Positions 1-8,384 of a DNA stretch of 64,000 nt are shown here, piece after piece. The translations under genes and the position numbers were made by a program. This stretch comes from Candidatus Eisenbacteria bacterium (GTDB taxonomy: Bacteria; Eisenbacteria; RBG-16-71-46; JAFGJU01). The stretch lies in the NCBI GenBank assembly GCA_026388185.1, contig JAPLKG010000005.1, forward strand, positions 61,001 to 125,000, given 5' to 3'. Position 1 is the first letter of the stretch; the number at the start of each line of letters is the position of its first letter. The notes under the pieces were generated by a model. It was given only the letters and a program-made list of their open reading frames with translations, searched no databases and was not told where the DNA came from.

Positions 1-1037
1 AGGAGCTGGGGTGCTTCGCAGAAGGCGACACGTGGATCACGATTGTCGAGCCGGTGCAGCAGGTAGGCGCATCGCATTTGAGCCGGCATATCGGACGCCA
101 TGCCGTCGGTGCCCAAACCGACCAGAATTCCCTTGGCCATCATCGCGAGCACCTTGGCTACTCCCACCGCGTTGTTCATGTTTGATTCCGGATTGTGTAC
201 CACCATCGTCCCGGTATCTTTGACAAGATCCATCTCCCGCTCGTCGATGTTGACGCAGTGAATGTAGAGCGAGTTCTTCCCGCAGATGCCGCGAGTTACC
301 AGGCGCTCGACGGTGCGAATCCCGTATTTCGTCAAGGAATCCGTATGGTCTTCGAGGCCTTCAGCCACATGAATATGGTAACCGACGCCGTAGCGTTCAG
401 CCACGGCGCGACACCCGGCGAGCGTATCGTCCGATACGGTCATGGAGGCATGGAGGCCCATCATGCCGGTAAGGAATGGCGATTTTTCGGCAGCCATCCG
501 CTTGAGAAACCGTTCGTTTTCCGCCAGGCCACCGGCCGGTACGTTGCGATCCGACACTTCATAGCAGAGGGAGGCGCGAATGCCGCTCTCCAGGACAGCT
601 TTTGCGATCAAGTCGAGGCTGCCGTCACGGCATGAGGGGCTGGCATGGTGATCGATGATGGCGGTGGTGCCGTTGCGGATGCATTCGATGAGTGGAATGA
701 GTGCGCTCAGATATACGTCATCTTCGAGGAGTGCCCTGTCCAGCTTCCACCAGAGGCGCTCCAAGATCTCGCCGAAGCAGCGCGCGGGCTCACCAGGCGG
801 CGCAAATCCCCGCGCCATGGTGCTGTAAAGATGGTGGTGAGCGCAGATGAAGCCGGGCAGGACCACCTTGTTACGAGCATCTACCTTGACTTCGCAGGCA
901 TAGCGTTCTCTGAGATCTTTCGCCTGCCCTACATCCGCAATCAAACCATCCTTGACATATACTGCACCATCGTTGATGACTTGGTTGTTCCGCCCCAGAG
1001 TTATAACGATTCCTCCAGCAATCAAGTAGTCGCTCAT
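1..1037 (-). CDS. ssnA: SsnA-like amidohydrolase (partial, 3' end off window)
   Basis: Metal-dependent hydrolase of the TRZ/ATZ/SsnA group, which deaminates or hydrolyses N-heterocycles or ureido compounds; the exact substrate cannot be read from sequence. About 345 codons are present without a stop, and the C-terminus lies beyond position 1 (E. coli SsnA has about 440 residues). The start is ATG at 1037, preceded by AGGAGG at about 1045-1050. Visible motifs are the metal-binding HHH in PGFICAHHHLY near residue 70, the later IHVAEG histidine, the HCVNID histidine, HNPESNMNNAVG, and LGTDGMASD with the metal Asp. It lies 160 bp downstream of, and on the same strand as, a dihydropyrimidine-dehydrogenase-like gene. 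In E. coli ssnA neighbours ygfK and xdhD, which fits the rest of this window. A guanine/8-oxoguanine-type deaminase is the main alternative. Confidence 0.8.
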   Translation of the reverse strand, partial: MSDYLIAGGIVITLGRNNQVINDGAVYVKDGLIADVGQAKDLRERYACEVKVDARNKVVLPGFICAHHHLYSTMARGFAPPGEPARCFGEILERLWWKLDRALLEDDVYLSALIPLIECIRNGTTAIIDHHASPSCRDGSLDLIAKAVLESGIRASLCYEVSDRNVPAGGLAENERFLKRMAAEKSPFLTGMMGLHASMTVSDDTLAGCRAVAERYGVGYHIHVAEGLEDHTDSLTKYGIRTVERLVTRGICGKNSLYIHCVNIDEREMDLVKDTGTMVVHNPESNMNNAVGVAKVLAMMAKGILVGLGTDGMASDMPAQMRCAYLLHRLDNRDPRVAFCEAPQL

Positions 1038-1199
1038 GCGTGTCCTCCTCATCACGATATTACCGCTTCGCCAACATGCCACGACGACAGATTCCGGCAT
1101 CCCGGTCTTAAGATCATGGCGATCAAATCAAGTATGAGAACCTTCGAGTCTCGACCTGCCCGGCGCCGGGAACGATCGAAACGCCCCTATTCAGCGGAA

Positions 1200-3758
1200 T
1201 CAAGCTTCGCGAAGCGCCTGCGTCTCTTCCGGAGTTCGATCCCGCATGCTCAATGCCAGTGCGAAGCAGAGGAAATTGCACATACTACAGCCGATGCATC
1301 TTTCCGGATCGGTCACGGGATAGCCGTCATCGCCGTAGCTGATCGCCAAATAGGGACAGTGCTTACAATTGCCGCATTGCAGGCACACCTCGCGATCCAC
1401 CTGGGAAATCCGTTTCACCGAGGAAAGCGCCATGAAGTCCGTGACGGGTTCCGGCAAGGCGATGCCGATGAGTTGCCGCACGGAACGCAGGCCGCGTTCG
1501 AACATGAGATGGCTGAGTCCCGAATTCAACTCATCGATGATGCGGTAGCCGCTCTTGGTTACCAGCGAGCAGAATTGGACGGTCTTGCAGCCAAGTGCGA
1601 GGAAATCGGCAGCGTGTTTGTAGTTGACCGGCCCACCGTTGCCTGAGATCTCAACGCCCAGCGGCGCTGCTTTTGCCAGCGAGAGGTAGCTGATATTCAA
1701 GACGCCTTCTCCCCCCATGCCCACGATCACGCCTTCTTCCCATTCTTTCTTTTTTCCGGGCCGGAACACCAGGGTCGGAAATGTATTGGCCAGGGTAATT
1801 CCTGCTTTCTTGCCGTGGTGGCGGTCGAAAACCTGCTTGATGGCGGAAACGATGGGGGCGATGGAGGTGACTGCACCGGTCAGTTTGAAGAGCTTGGGGA
1901 TCGAACCGTCACCGGCCGCCAGCACCCAATCGATGATTTTGGCAGACAGCTCGGCGTTCTGAGACACAATATCTCCCTGGGTGCCGTCGCCGCCTTGCGG
2001 GCAGGAGAGGCTGTACTCGATGGCCATCGCACCTGCATTCTCCAGCTTCCGAGTATTGCTCTGCCAACCGCGCTTGTCGCTCTCATCGTTGCCGGTCACG
2101 GGACCGCCGGTCGATGCCGCGGTTAGGCGGTCGGGATATAGTTTGATCAGCTGGTCGATCTCGCGGCTCACTCGATCCAGTGGATGACCGGAGACATTAT
2201 CGCAATTGGCGAAGGTTGCATCGCCGAAAGCAAACATGTATTCCGCCGGAATATGGATGGGCACGTTGTCGAAGGAGGTCTTCATGATGCCGCCGGGCCA
2301 TCCTGCTTCGTATGCTTTCTTCATCTGATCGAATCCGTCGGTCGTCGGTGCTGCCGAGAGCAAGAAGGGTGAAGCGATCGTTCGCCCGAAGAAGTCGGTC
2401 TCGAGCGGCACCGGCCTGAAGTTGTAGCCAGGGATCTGGATGTAGCTCTTGACGAATCCGTTAGTATTTCGCTCGAAATGAGGAATCGGCGTTCTCCGGA
2501 CGTAAGCATCCACTTGTTCAGCGACGTTCTTGCCGGCAGCCGAAGCTTCCACCACCGTGGTCGGGCCTTCCACGCAATCACCTGCATAAAATACCGCCGG
2601 ATGCTGCACCCGAGGCATCGCACAGCGCGCCCCGATGGCAATGATAACCTTTTGGATATCACGCCGGATCGCTTCGCTGCCAGGAATCGGCGTCACTGCA
2701 CCGGGCCGGAATTTCACGCCCGCTTGCAGCTTTACCTTCACCGTCGAGATACCGCTGACAGTGCCATGTTCAGAGAGGATCTCGCTTACCCGAATCCTGC
2801 CGTTCACATCGATCCCGCTCTTGGTCAGCTCGCCCATCTCTCGGCTGGTGAGCGGCATTTCACTGAGGTTCTCAAGCGCGAACAGCTCGACCCTGCCGGC
2901 ACCCAGCGTCAATGCGGTCATCGCACAGTCGAAGGCCGTGGCGCCGCCGCCGATCACCGCCACGTTGCCACTCACTTCATATATTTCGGGCCTCTTGAGA
3001 AACGGAATCCCCATGATCGCCTTATCCTCATTTGGGATACCTAGGGGGATCGGCGACCACAATCCCACCGTGACGATCGCCACATCAAACCCGGCACCCA
3101 GAAGTGCCAGCGGATCGGTGATCTCCTTGTTCAGCTCGACCCGAATATCGCCTAATCCGAGGCTCCAGTCGAAATCGGTCTTCAAAACCTCTTTGTCAAG
3201 GCGGAAGTCGGGGATGAGATTGCACATGCCGCCTGGGGTGGAATCCCTCTCGAAGATGGTCACGGCATAGCCCTTGCGCCCCAGCATCGAGGCGGCAGCC
3301 AAACCTGCCGGACCTGCGCCAATCACGGCAACCCTCTTGCCATTGGGATTCACTGCCTCCATCACCGGCATGACCCCCAATCGTTTAGCCTTTTCGATGA
3401 GCGTGGCCTGCACCATCGGGATATTTACCGCGCCGTCCAGCTTCTTGTGCACGCAGGCCGCCATGCAATGCTTGTCCGGACACACCTGCCCGCAGATGCC
3501 GCCCAACGGATTCTTCCCCATGATCAAGGCAGCCGCGTGCCTGATGTCTGACGGCGATCCAACCTGAGAAGCAAGGATGAAGTCCGCCGGTGAGCAATCG
3601 CACGGACAGGCGCCCATGCATGGCTTATCCTCGCAATACTCGCATTTCTCCAGCTCGGCTCGTAACTGAGCCTCTGTCATAAATAAATTGACTTCGTAAA
3701 TGGAGTCCCCGCGATCGCTGGGCAACCTCGTCCGTCTCCGGATGACATCGCTCGCCAT
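1200..3758 (-). CDS. Dihydropyrimidine dehydrogenase-like FAD/FMN/Fe-S oxidoreductase
   Basis: About 852 residues with the domain order of dihydropyrimidine dehydrogenase (a PreT-PreA fusion). An N-terminal Fe-S domain has Cys from residue 39 (CEYCEDKPCMGACPCDC). A GltD-like FAD domain has IGAGPAG near 148-154, and an NAD(P)H fold has IGGGATAFDCA near 270. An FMN TIM barrel covers about 470-790, and two C-terminal [4Fe-4S] motifs follow (CLQCGNCKHC, CIGCSMC). E. coli YgfK has related parts in the opposite order, so DPD is the better template. By eye the loop holding the DPD catalytic Cys (LACGQDPEL in the human enzyme) aligns with DIVSQNAEL, so that Cys is missing; LSCP and ANTF are kept. It probably reduces or oxidises a purine- or pyrimidine-derived ring other than uracil. 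ATG 3758 follows AAAGGAG with 11 nt spacing; ATG 3791 is the alternative. Confidence 0.8.
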   Translation of the reverse strand: MASDVIRRRTRLPSDRGDSIYEVNLFMTEAQLRAELEKCEYCEDKPCMGACPCDCSPADFILASQVGSPSDIRHAAALIMGKNPLGGICGQVCPDKHCMAACVHKKLDGAVNIPMVQATLIEKAKRLGVMPVMEAVNPNGKRVAVIGAGPAGLAAASMLGRKGYAVTIFERDSTPGGMCNLIPDFRLDKEVLKTDFDWSLGLGDIRVELNKEITDPLALLGAGFDVAIVTVGLWSPIPLGIPNEDKAIMGIPFLKRPEIYEVSGNVAVIGGGATAFDCAMTALTLGAGRVELFALENLSEMPLTSREMGELTKSGIDVNGRIRVSEILSEHGTVSGISTVKVKLQAGVKFRPGAVTPIPGSEAIRRDIQKVIIAIGARCAMPRVQHPAVFYAGDCVEGPTTVVEASAAGKNVAEQVDAYVRRTPIPHFERNTNGFVKSYIQIPGYNFRPVPLETDFFGRTIASPFLLSAAPTTDGFDQMKKAYEAGWPGGIMKTSFDNVPIHIPAEYMFAFGDATFANCDNVSGHPLDRVSREIDQLIKLYPDRLTAASTGGPVTGNDESDKRGWQSNTRKLENAGAMAIEYSLSCPQGGDGTQGDIVSQNAELSAKIIDWVLAAGDGSIPKLFKLTGAVTSIAPIVSAIKQVFDRHHGKKAGITLANTFPTLVFRPGKKKEWEEGVIVGMGGEGVLNISYLSLAKAAPLGVEISGNGGPVNYKHAADFLALGCKTVQFCSLVTKSGYRIIDELNSGLSHLMFERGLRSVRQLIGIALPEPVTDFMALSSVKRISQVDREVCLQCGNCKHCPYLAISYGDDGYPVTDPERCIGCSMCNFLCFALALSMRDRTPEETQALREA

Positions 3759-4112
3759 GATGTGCTCTTCTCCTTTACTGACGTAGTCCATGATGATCTC
3801 AATGAGCTATCGACATTATCATCGGGTCGGAGATCCTGCACAGGCTGTTGTTTCTGAACCTTAAAGGATTCCGGACGATACTTCAACCAGAAGGTGTGAG
3901 TGAATCCGACGAGCGGCAGAGTTGGTTCTTGGATTTTGCCGTTGGAAAATTGGGGGAACTCCTTCGATACCCAAACATCTTGACACGGAATCGAATTTCC
4001 TATAGGGTCAGGACGTTCTATCACTAGCCGTGGGGCAAAGAGGAGCGCCGTCGATTGGCGCCGTCCCTCTCGCTTCCCGGTAATATTCTATCTCTATCCA
4101 GGAGGATGCGAC
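3759..4112. other. Intergenic region without a recognised gene
   Basis: About 350 bp separate the divergent DPD-like gene and the small envelope-protein gene. The open leftward frame here (to about 4024) has no start signal I trust and no recognisable family. The only supported element is a promoter-like pair at 3980-4008. Confidence 0.5.
3980..4008 (+). promoter_or_regulatory. Sigma-70-type promoter for the 4113 gene
   Basis: TTGACA at 3980-3985 is a perfect -35. TAGGGT at 4003-4008 follows after 17 bp; an alternative -10, TATAGG, sits at 15 bp. It lies about 105 bp upstream of the ATG at 4113. Confidence 0.45.
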
Positions 4113-4754
4113 ATGAGGATCTCTCGAATCGTTCTAATCGTTCTTGTTGCAGGTCTAGGCCTGTGCTTTGCGCTACCGGTCGCAGCTCAGTACATCGGTG
4201 TTCTGCAGTCCGCCGAGACGAACGATCGCGGCACCTTCAAGCTCATGGTTGCCCCGATCATGGTATTCGGTAAGAACGGAGCAGACGACGAGTTCGGAGT
4301 CGCGGCTCGTGGTGGGTATGGATTCACCGACCGCTTCGACGCCGAAGCCAAGCTGGGCTTCTTCGAGAATAGTACGTACGTCGGCGCGGATGGCGAGTGG
4401 TGGATTCTGAGCGGCAAGGAAATGGATACCGGCCTGGATTTCTCGTTGACGGGAGGCGTCCACTGGATGTTCGCGGGGGAAGGGAATTTCGACACCATGG
4501 GGCTCGACGTCACGCCGCTGTTGAGCGGGCACGTGAACGAGAAGATAGAGCTGTGCGGTGCGCTGGATGTCTCGTTCGAGTCGATCAATGATGCCCCGCC
4601 GGGGGTCGACGACACGTTCACGAGATTGCACCTCGTGCCCGGAATCGAGTACCACCTGTCCGACGTAGTCGACCTGGTCGGCGAGATTGGTATCGGGCTC
4701 AACGACAACTCGTTTAGCTATGCGGGCGCCGGCATCGCTTTCTACCTCCGCTGA
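4113..4754 (+). CDS. Small outer-membrane beta-barrel-like protein
   Basis: A 213-residue protein with a clear Sec signal peptide: MRIS, a hydrophobic core of about 15 residues, then ALPVAAQ with a likely cut after VAA or AQ. The mature part alternates polar and hydrophobic residues in short Gly- and aromatic-rich strands and ends in AGAGIAFYLR, a C-terminal aromatic strand typical of outer-membrane barrels. Strong RBS AGGAGG precedes the ATG. I do not recognise a named family; small porin-like or OmpW/OprF-like barrels have this shape. It is followed by a small DUF3185 gene on the same strand. Function is unknown. Confidence 0.65.
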   Translation: MRISRIVLIVLVAGLGLCFALPVAAQYIGVLQSAETNDRGTFKLMVAPIMVFGKNGADDEFGVAARGGYGFTDRFDAEAKLGFFENSTYVGADGEWWILSGKEMDTGLDFSLTGGVHWMFAGEGNFDTMGLDVTPLLSGHVNEKIELCGALDVSFESINDAPPGVDDTFTRLHLVPGIEYHLSDVVDLVGEIGIGLNDNSFSYAGAGIAFYLR

Positions 4755-4876
4755 TAACGAGTGGTGTGGTGGTCAGATTCACCTTCTGTTCGTCGTCGCC
4801 GTTGCTGTCTCGTGTCTCCGGCTGACTCGGGCCGGGGCACGTGCAGGCGGCGCGTGGATAGGAAAGGATAAGTGAA

Positions 4877-5089
4877 ATGAAATCCATTGGAATCTTGCTC
4901 GTGGTCCTTGGAGTCCTCGCGCTGGTCTACGGCGGAATCAACTACAACAAGAACCGGACGGTCCTCCAGATGGGTTCGATGAGCGTTACCGCCACGGAGC
5001 GCAAGAGCATTCCAGTCCCGGCAGTCGTCGGTGTGGTTGTGCTGATCGGCGGTGTCGCACTTCTGGTGACCGGCAAGCGCCGTTCCTAG
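4877..5089 (+). CDS. DUF3185 family small membrane protein
   Basis: A 70-residue protein with two hydrophobic helices (about residues 3-20 and 46-64) and a conserved-looking centre with YGGINY and a Thr/Ala-rich stretch. It ends in a positively charged tail, GKRRS. This pattern matches the DUF3185 family of two-helix inner-membrane proteins found in many diderm bacteria. No function is known. It lies 120 bp after the small barrel gene and faces the BamA-like gene. Confidence 0.7.
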   Translation: MKSIGILLVVLGVLALVYGGINYNKNRTVLQMGSMSVTATERKSIPVPAVVGVVVLIGGVALLVTGKRRS

Positions 5090-5183
5090 TCTCTGTGATC
5101 CTCGACGGGACATCGCAGCGGGCGATCATGAAGAGCCCGTGCGGGTCTCAGAGGAATGTCGATCTTCTCGCCCCGGCCGCGCC

Positions 5184-6941
5184 TTAGTATTCCACGATCT
5201 CCGGCCTGATTCCCATGAACTCGATCGACCGGAAGCGCTTCTCTCCGAACGCGGTGTAGGAGAACGCGGCATGATCGATCGGGAGTCTCGGATACCAGGC
5301 GAAGCGCAGTTGCACCGGCCCGATCCCGAAGCTATCCTTGTGTAACCGGACCCCCAGCCCCAGCCCCGAGTAGCAGTTCTGCGCGAGGATACTCCTGCGC
5401 CCGGAGCCGATGAAATCCAGGTCCGCGAAGGTGAAGAACGCGAAGGTGACTCCTTTCGCCCTCCAAGGGGTGAATGCGACGGATTCAAGGTTGAGCTGGA
5501 GGCGCCTGGTTCCGGTCACAGTGCTGTTGTAGACCACGCCACGAATGCTCTCGTCGCCGTTGAAGTTAATGCTGTCGTCCGCGTAGCGGTGGATCCCGGT
5601 GGTGTATCCCGCTTTGACGAACTGACGGAACCGGAACCCTCCGACCTGCAGAAGATTGCTGAAGTAAAGGGTCTGCAGTCGGATTACTCCCTGCTCGATC
5701 TTTCTGCCTTTGGGATATCCACCCATGCGCACCTCAACGACCCCGTATCCCAGTCGGCCGATCTTCTCTCCCGCCGCCAACGTGGCGGATGCATAATGAC
5801 TCTGGGTGAACTCCTCGTTGGCCAATCCGTACGTGACGCGGGCGAGAAAACCGTAGGGGATATCCTCCGTCCGGCCAAAGTTGTACAGTAGATTCGCGCG
5901 GTAATACGAGCTCTGGATGTAGGTGAGGCTTCCCAGAACGTGGTCCATGTCGTGATACTGATAGAAGGTGAATGGCGTGACCGGCGGGCGTTTGGTGAAC
6001 TTTAGATGCCGGACCCGGCCCGAAAGGAACAGGGTGGGGCGGCGCCCGGTCGCTTTCTGAATGCGCCATTGATGGACCGGTCTTCCCGCCCAGAGATCGA
6101 TCAGATCGGAAGTGTTATCGGCTGCGGAAAGTAGTGAATCCGGTACTGCGATCGAGGTCCGCCTCAGGTCCAACCCTCCGGCGTATCGGAGGACGGGAGA
6201 GATAAGCTCGCGGGAGAGTACGAGGCCCGCCGTTTCCTTGCCGGGCATTTTCACGTACTCCAGTTTTCCGGTGATGAACGAGCCGTGGATGTTTTGCATG
6301 GAATAGTTCGTGTCGAATCCCAACCGGGGGGTGGCGTTGGGGTCCAGAGTGGCCGCCACGGAAACCTGGTGCCCCAGCCCGAGGAGGTTTTTCTCGGCCA
6401 GGCTGACCTTCAGGCGGTTTCCCTCTTTCAGGCTTCCTGAGAGCTGGAGGGTCCATGTTTCCTTCACGATGACCCGCACGTCGGCCGAATCGCGGCTTTC
6501 GGGAATCCGCACCACGACGATTCGGGCATCTCCGATAAACGCCAGGTTCCGGAGGATGCGCTCGCTGTCTGCCAGCCGGAAGGGATCGATGGCGTCCCCC
6601 TCCTTGAAGAGGAGGGTCTGGCGAATGGTGGTCTCGCGGGTCTGGAAGTTCAGGTGGTTGAGGGTCCTCTCCAGCCGCGATTTCGTCGATCGGGTAGTAT
6701 CGTCGACCGACGGGCCGAATACATCAAGGTTCGTGACCAGGATCCTCCGGACGCGCTTTCCCGCATAACGGAGGAATTTCCGATCGCTCCGCTCCAGCGC
6801 AGGTCCCTGCTCGCTCTGCTCAACCTCGACGGAATCCGTTTCCGCGCGCACCGCGGGCACGCTCGGTTCCGCGAAAACGCACTCACAGGAAGCTCCAAGT
6901 ATCAGTAACAACACGAGAAGGATCACTGAGCGTCGGTACAT
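5184..6941 (-). CDS. BamA/TamA-like outer-membrane surface-antigen protein
   Basis: A 585-residue protein with a signal peptide (MYRRSVILLVLLLILGASCECVFAEP); the Cys in GASCEC could be a lipobox-like site. About 140 residues follow that resemble one or two POTRA domains (VRRILVTNLDVFG; then ILRNLAFIGDARIVV, typical of POTRA strand-helix-strand). A beta-barrel of roughly 400 residues ends the protein (GHQVSVAATLDPN, LGLGVRLHKDSFGIGPVQLRFAWYP). BamA/TamA proteins insert or export outer-membrane proteins, but with few POTRAs this is more like a TamA/patatin-associated D15 paralogue than the essential BamA. Start ATG 6941 follows GAGGCGGG; a longer frame reaches 6998. The gene stands alone, convergent with DUF3185. 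Confidence 0.7.
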   Translation of the reverse strand: MYRRSVILLVLLLILGASCECVFAEPSVPAVRAETDSVEVEQSEQGPALERSDRKFLRYAGKRVRRILVTNLDVFGPSVDDTTRSTKSRLERTLNHLNFQTRETTIRQTLLFKEGDAIDPFRLADSERILRNLAFIGDARIVVVRIPESRDSADVRVIVKETWTLQLSGSLKEGNRLKVSLAEKNLLGLGHQVSVAATLDPNATPRLGFDTNYSMQNIHGSFITGKLEYVKMPGKETAGLVLSRELISPVLRYAGGLDLRRTSIAVPDSLLSAADNTSDLIDLWAGRPVHQWRIQKATGRRPTLFLSGRVRHLKFTKRPPVTPFTFYQYHDMDHVLGSLTYIQSSYYRANLLYNFGRTEDIPYGFLARVTYGLANEEFTQSHYASATLAAGEKIGRLGYGVVEVRMGGYPKGRKIEQGVIRLQTLYFSNLLQVGGFRFRQFVKAGYTTGIHRYADDSINFNGDESIRGVVYNSTVTGTRRLQLNLESVAFTPWRAKGVTFAFFTFADLDFIGSGRRSILAQNCYSGLGLGVRLHKDSFGIGPVQLRFAWYPRLPIDHAAFSYTAFGEKRFRSIEFMGIRPEIVEY

Positions 6942-7017
6942 TCCCGCCTCGCATCCCGTGTCCGTTTGTCCGCCCTGGGACCGATGTGGTGAAGCCAACC
7001 GTCAGGTCACGGACGGC

Positions 7018-7143
7018 TTAGGTTCCGATAATCTCATTCAAGCCATCAACGGCTTGACTCAACTCGTCTGGGGAAACAACCCCGATCTTCTTGCCAACCC
7101 TCTCAACGGAGAGCGTTCGAATCTGGCTTGTCTTTACCCATGA
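7018..7143 (-). pseudogene. C-terminal remnant of a MazF/PemK-type toxin
   Basis: In the frame ending at 7018 the peptide VKTSQIRTLSVERVGKKIG followed by VVSPDELSQAVDGLNEIIGT is the typical last 35-40 residues of MazF/PemK endoribonucleases. The N-terminal two thirds with the catalytic barrel are missing. The fragment begins inside the 3' end of the antitoxin gene in another frame, so a deletion has joined the antitoxin body to the toxin tail. It cannot make an active toxin. Confidence 0.75.
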
Positions 7144-7348
7144 ACGCTTCGGCCATTGCCTTCTCAAAAGCGGGATCAAGCTTTGCACATTCCCGCGCAA
7201 GCCGGTTGCGATCAATCCGCTCCAGCTTCTCACGCACTGCCTCCTGAATCGCACGGCTACGGCTGCGAAAGACACGGTTCTTGACAAGTTGATCTATGCG
7301 TTGAACCGAGGCCACGTCCAATGTGATCGCTACTTTCGCCTTTCCCAT
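7103..7348 (-). CDS. Ribbon-helix-helix antitoxin, fused tail
   Basis: An 81-residue protein with an N-terminal ribbon-helix-helix DNA-binding fold (KAKVAITLDVASVQRIDQLV, then SRSRAIQEAVREKLERI) as in CopG/MazE-type antitoxins. These bind and neutralise a MazF-type RNase and repress their own operon. Start ATG 7348 sits 6 nt after AGGAGG (plus strand 7354-7359); an upstream GTG overlaps the RBS and is unlikely. The last 11-12 residues (MGKDKPDSNALR) are not antitoxin-like. They come from out-of-frame toxin DNA after the deletion described for 7018-7143, so the toxin-contacting C-terminus is probably lost while DNA binding may remain. Confidence 0.75.
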   Translation of the reverse strand: MGKAKVAITLDVASVQRIDQLVKNRVFRSRSRAIQEAVREKLERIDRNRLARECAKLDPAFEKAMAEAFMGKDKPDSNALR

Positions 7349-7358
7349 GGGCACCTCC

Positions 7359-7381
7359 TGGTATTACCACATATCATACCA
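7359..7381. promoter_or_regulatory. Likely antitoxin operator (inverted repeat)
   Basis: TGGTAT (7359-7364) and ATACCA (7376-7381) form an inverted repeat with an 11-bp centre just upstream of the antitoxin ATG and touching its RBS. Ribbon-helix-helix antitoxins normally bind such sites to autoregulate. Confidence 0.45.
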
Positions 7382-7622
7382 TGGAGTCTGTCAAGTGGAG
7401 AGCTTGAATGAACCTAAAGGCTCCGGCAAGGGGTTCGGCGCGTCAGCAACTAACACCCTCTATGTGTACTCTGTCAGAACGTTCCATTTCTATGCATAAT
7501 CTCATATGAGGAGTTTGCTACGCCTTGGAAGCCAACAACATCACTTCTTCAAGAACCGTCCATACGCTCCACCCCCAAGAGTCGGGGCGCAATCCTCCCC
7601 GTATTGGGTTTCTCCAGCGGCA

Positions 7623-8384
7623 TCAAGTCTCCCTAGTGCGTAACATGCGAGCTCTTTCGTTTCCGATCAATGCGAGTAGATTGCGCTTCATCTGCAGGCA
7701 TACGTCGTCCGTCGTCGTTCCCCACAAGAGTGCGACAGCGTCTGCGATACTGATCGCTTCCCAAGGCATCAGAGCGACAGTGCGATTCTTCGCGAACGGT
7801 CCGTCTGTCTCTGGAAGTATTCTGTCCATGGGTAGTTCCCGAAGTATTGCACAGCCTGTCGCCCCGCGTAGCATAGCAGGCCCAACACTAAACCAACATC
7901 CGAGAGCTACTGCACGGCGGGCCTGTTCAACAGTGCCTGAAAACCAGTGCAATACCGGCGTACTCTCTCGACAATACTGTTCAACGAGATCAAGGACGCG
8001 GCTTGCGGCGTTTCTCGAATGGATGCTTAGGATCTTCCCTCCGACCCGTTCGCACTTATTCAGTACCTCCCTGAGAATCGACTCTTGCAATGGCATGCTC
8101 TCCTGATGCCTGCGAGATCCATCAAGACCAATCTCACCCACAAACCCAGCTTTAGGAATGCAGGACATCAGCAATGCGCGTTCACCTGCCTTCTTGCCGA
8201 CGACCTCTGGATGCATCCCCACAGCAACCTTGATGTTGTCATAGCCGGCAAACACGCGCGAAGTAGCCTGCCACGCCCGAGGACTGGTCGTGACAACAAG
8301 AGTGAAGGCGTTGCAGGCCGCAACTCTGGGTAAAATCTTCAGCGCGTCAGGGTAGAGGTCGAGGTGGCAGTGAAAGTCAATCAT
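7623..8384 (-). CDS. qatD: QatD, TatD-family DNase of a Qat anti-phage system
   Basis: A 253-residue TatD-type metal-dependent hydrolase. Motifs run in order: HCHLD (residues 5-9), VGMHPE, VGEIGLDGS near 100, LSIHSRNA near 138, HWFSG near 165 and ETDGP near 210. These are the metal and catalytic positions of TatD DNases. The start overlaps the qatC stop by 4 nt (ATGA), so the two are translationally coupled. TatD alone is a housekeeping enzyme, but as last gene after a KAP NTPase, an unknown protein and a QueC-like protein it matches QatD of the QatABCD system. The role in that system is likely nucleolytic; the mechanism is not settled. Confidence 0.85.
   Translation of the reverse strand: MIDFHCHLDLYPDALKILPRVAACNAFTLVVTTSPRAWQATSRVFAGYDNIKVAVGMHPEVVGKKAGERALLMSCIPKAGFVGEIGLDGSRRHQESMPLQESILREVLNKCERVGGKILSIHSRNAASRVLDLVEQYCRESTPVLHWFSGTVEQARRAVALGCWFSVGPAMLRGATGCAILRELPMDRILPETDGPFAKNRTVALMPWEAISIADAVALLWGTTTDDVCLQMKRNLLALIGNERARMLRTRET

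Noticed and set aside
195-1646. Rightward open frames across the left edge
   Set aside because: They are antisense to the amidohydrolase and DPD-like genes, which have clear motifs and ribosome-binding sites.
1200-3758. Naming the protein YgfK (putative selenate reductase subunit)
   Set aside because: The DHODH-like and GltD-like parts are in the reverse order compared with E. coli YgfK; the architecture is that of DPD.
3759-4024. Leftward open frame with a peptide such as GNSIPCQDVWVSKEF upstream of the DPD-like gene
   Set aside because: It has no recognisable family and no convincing start, and it runs into the 5' end of the DPD-like gene in another frame. At most a gene remnant.
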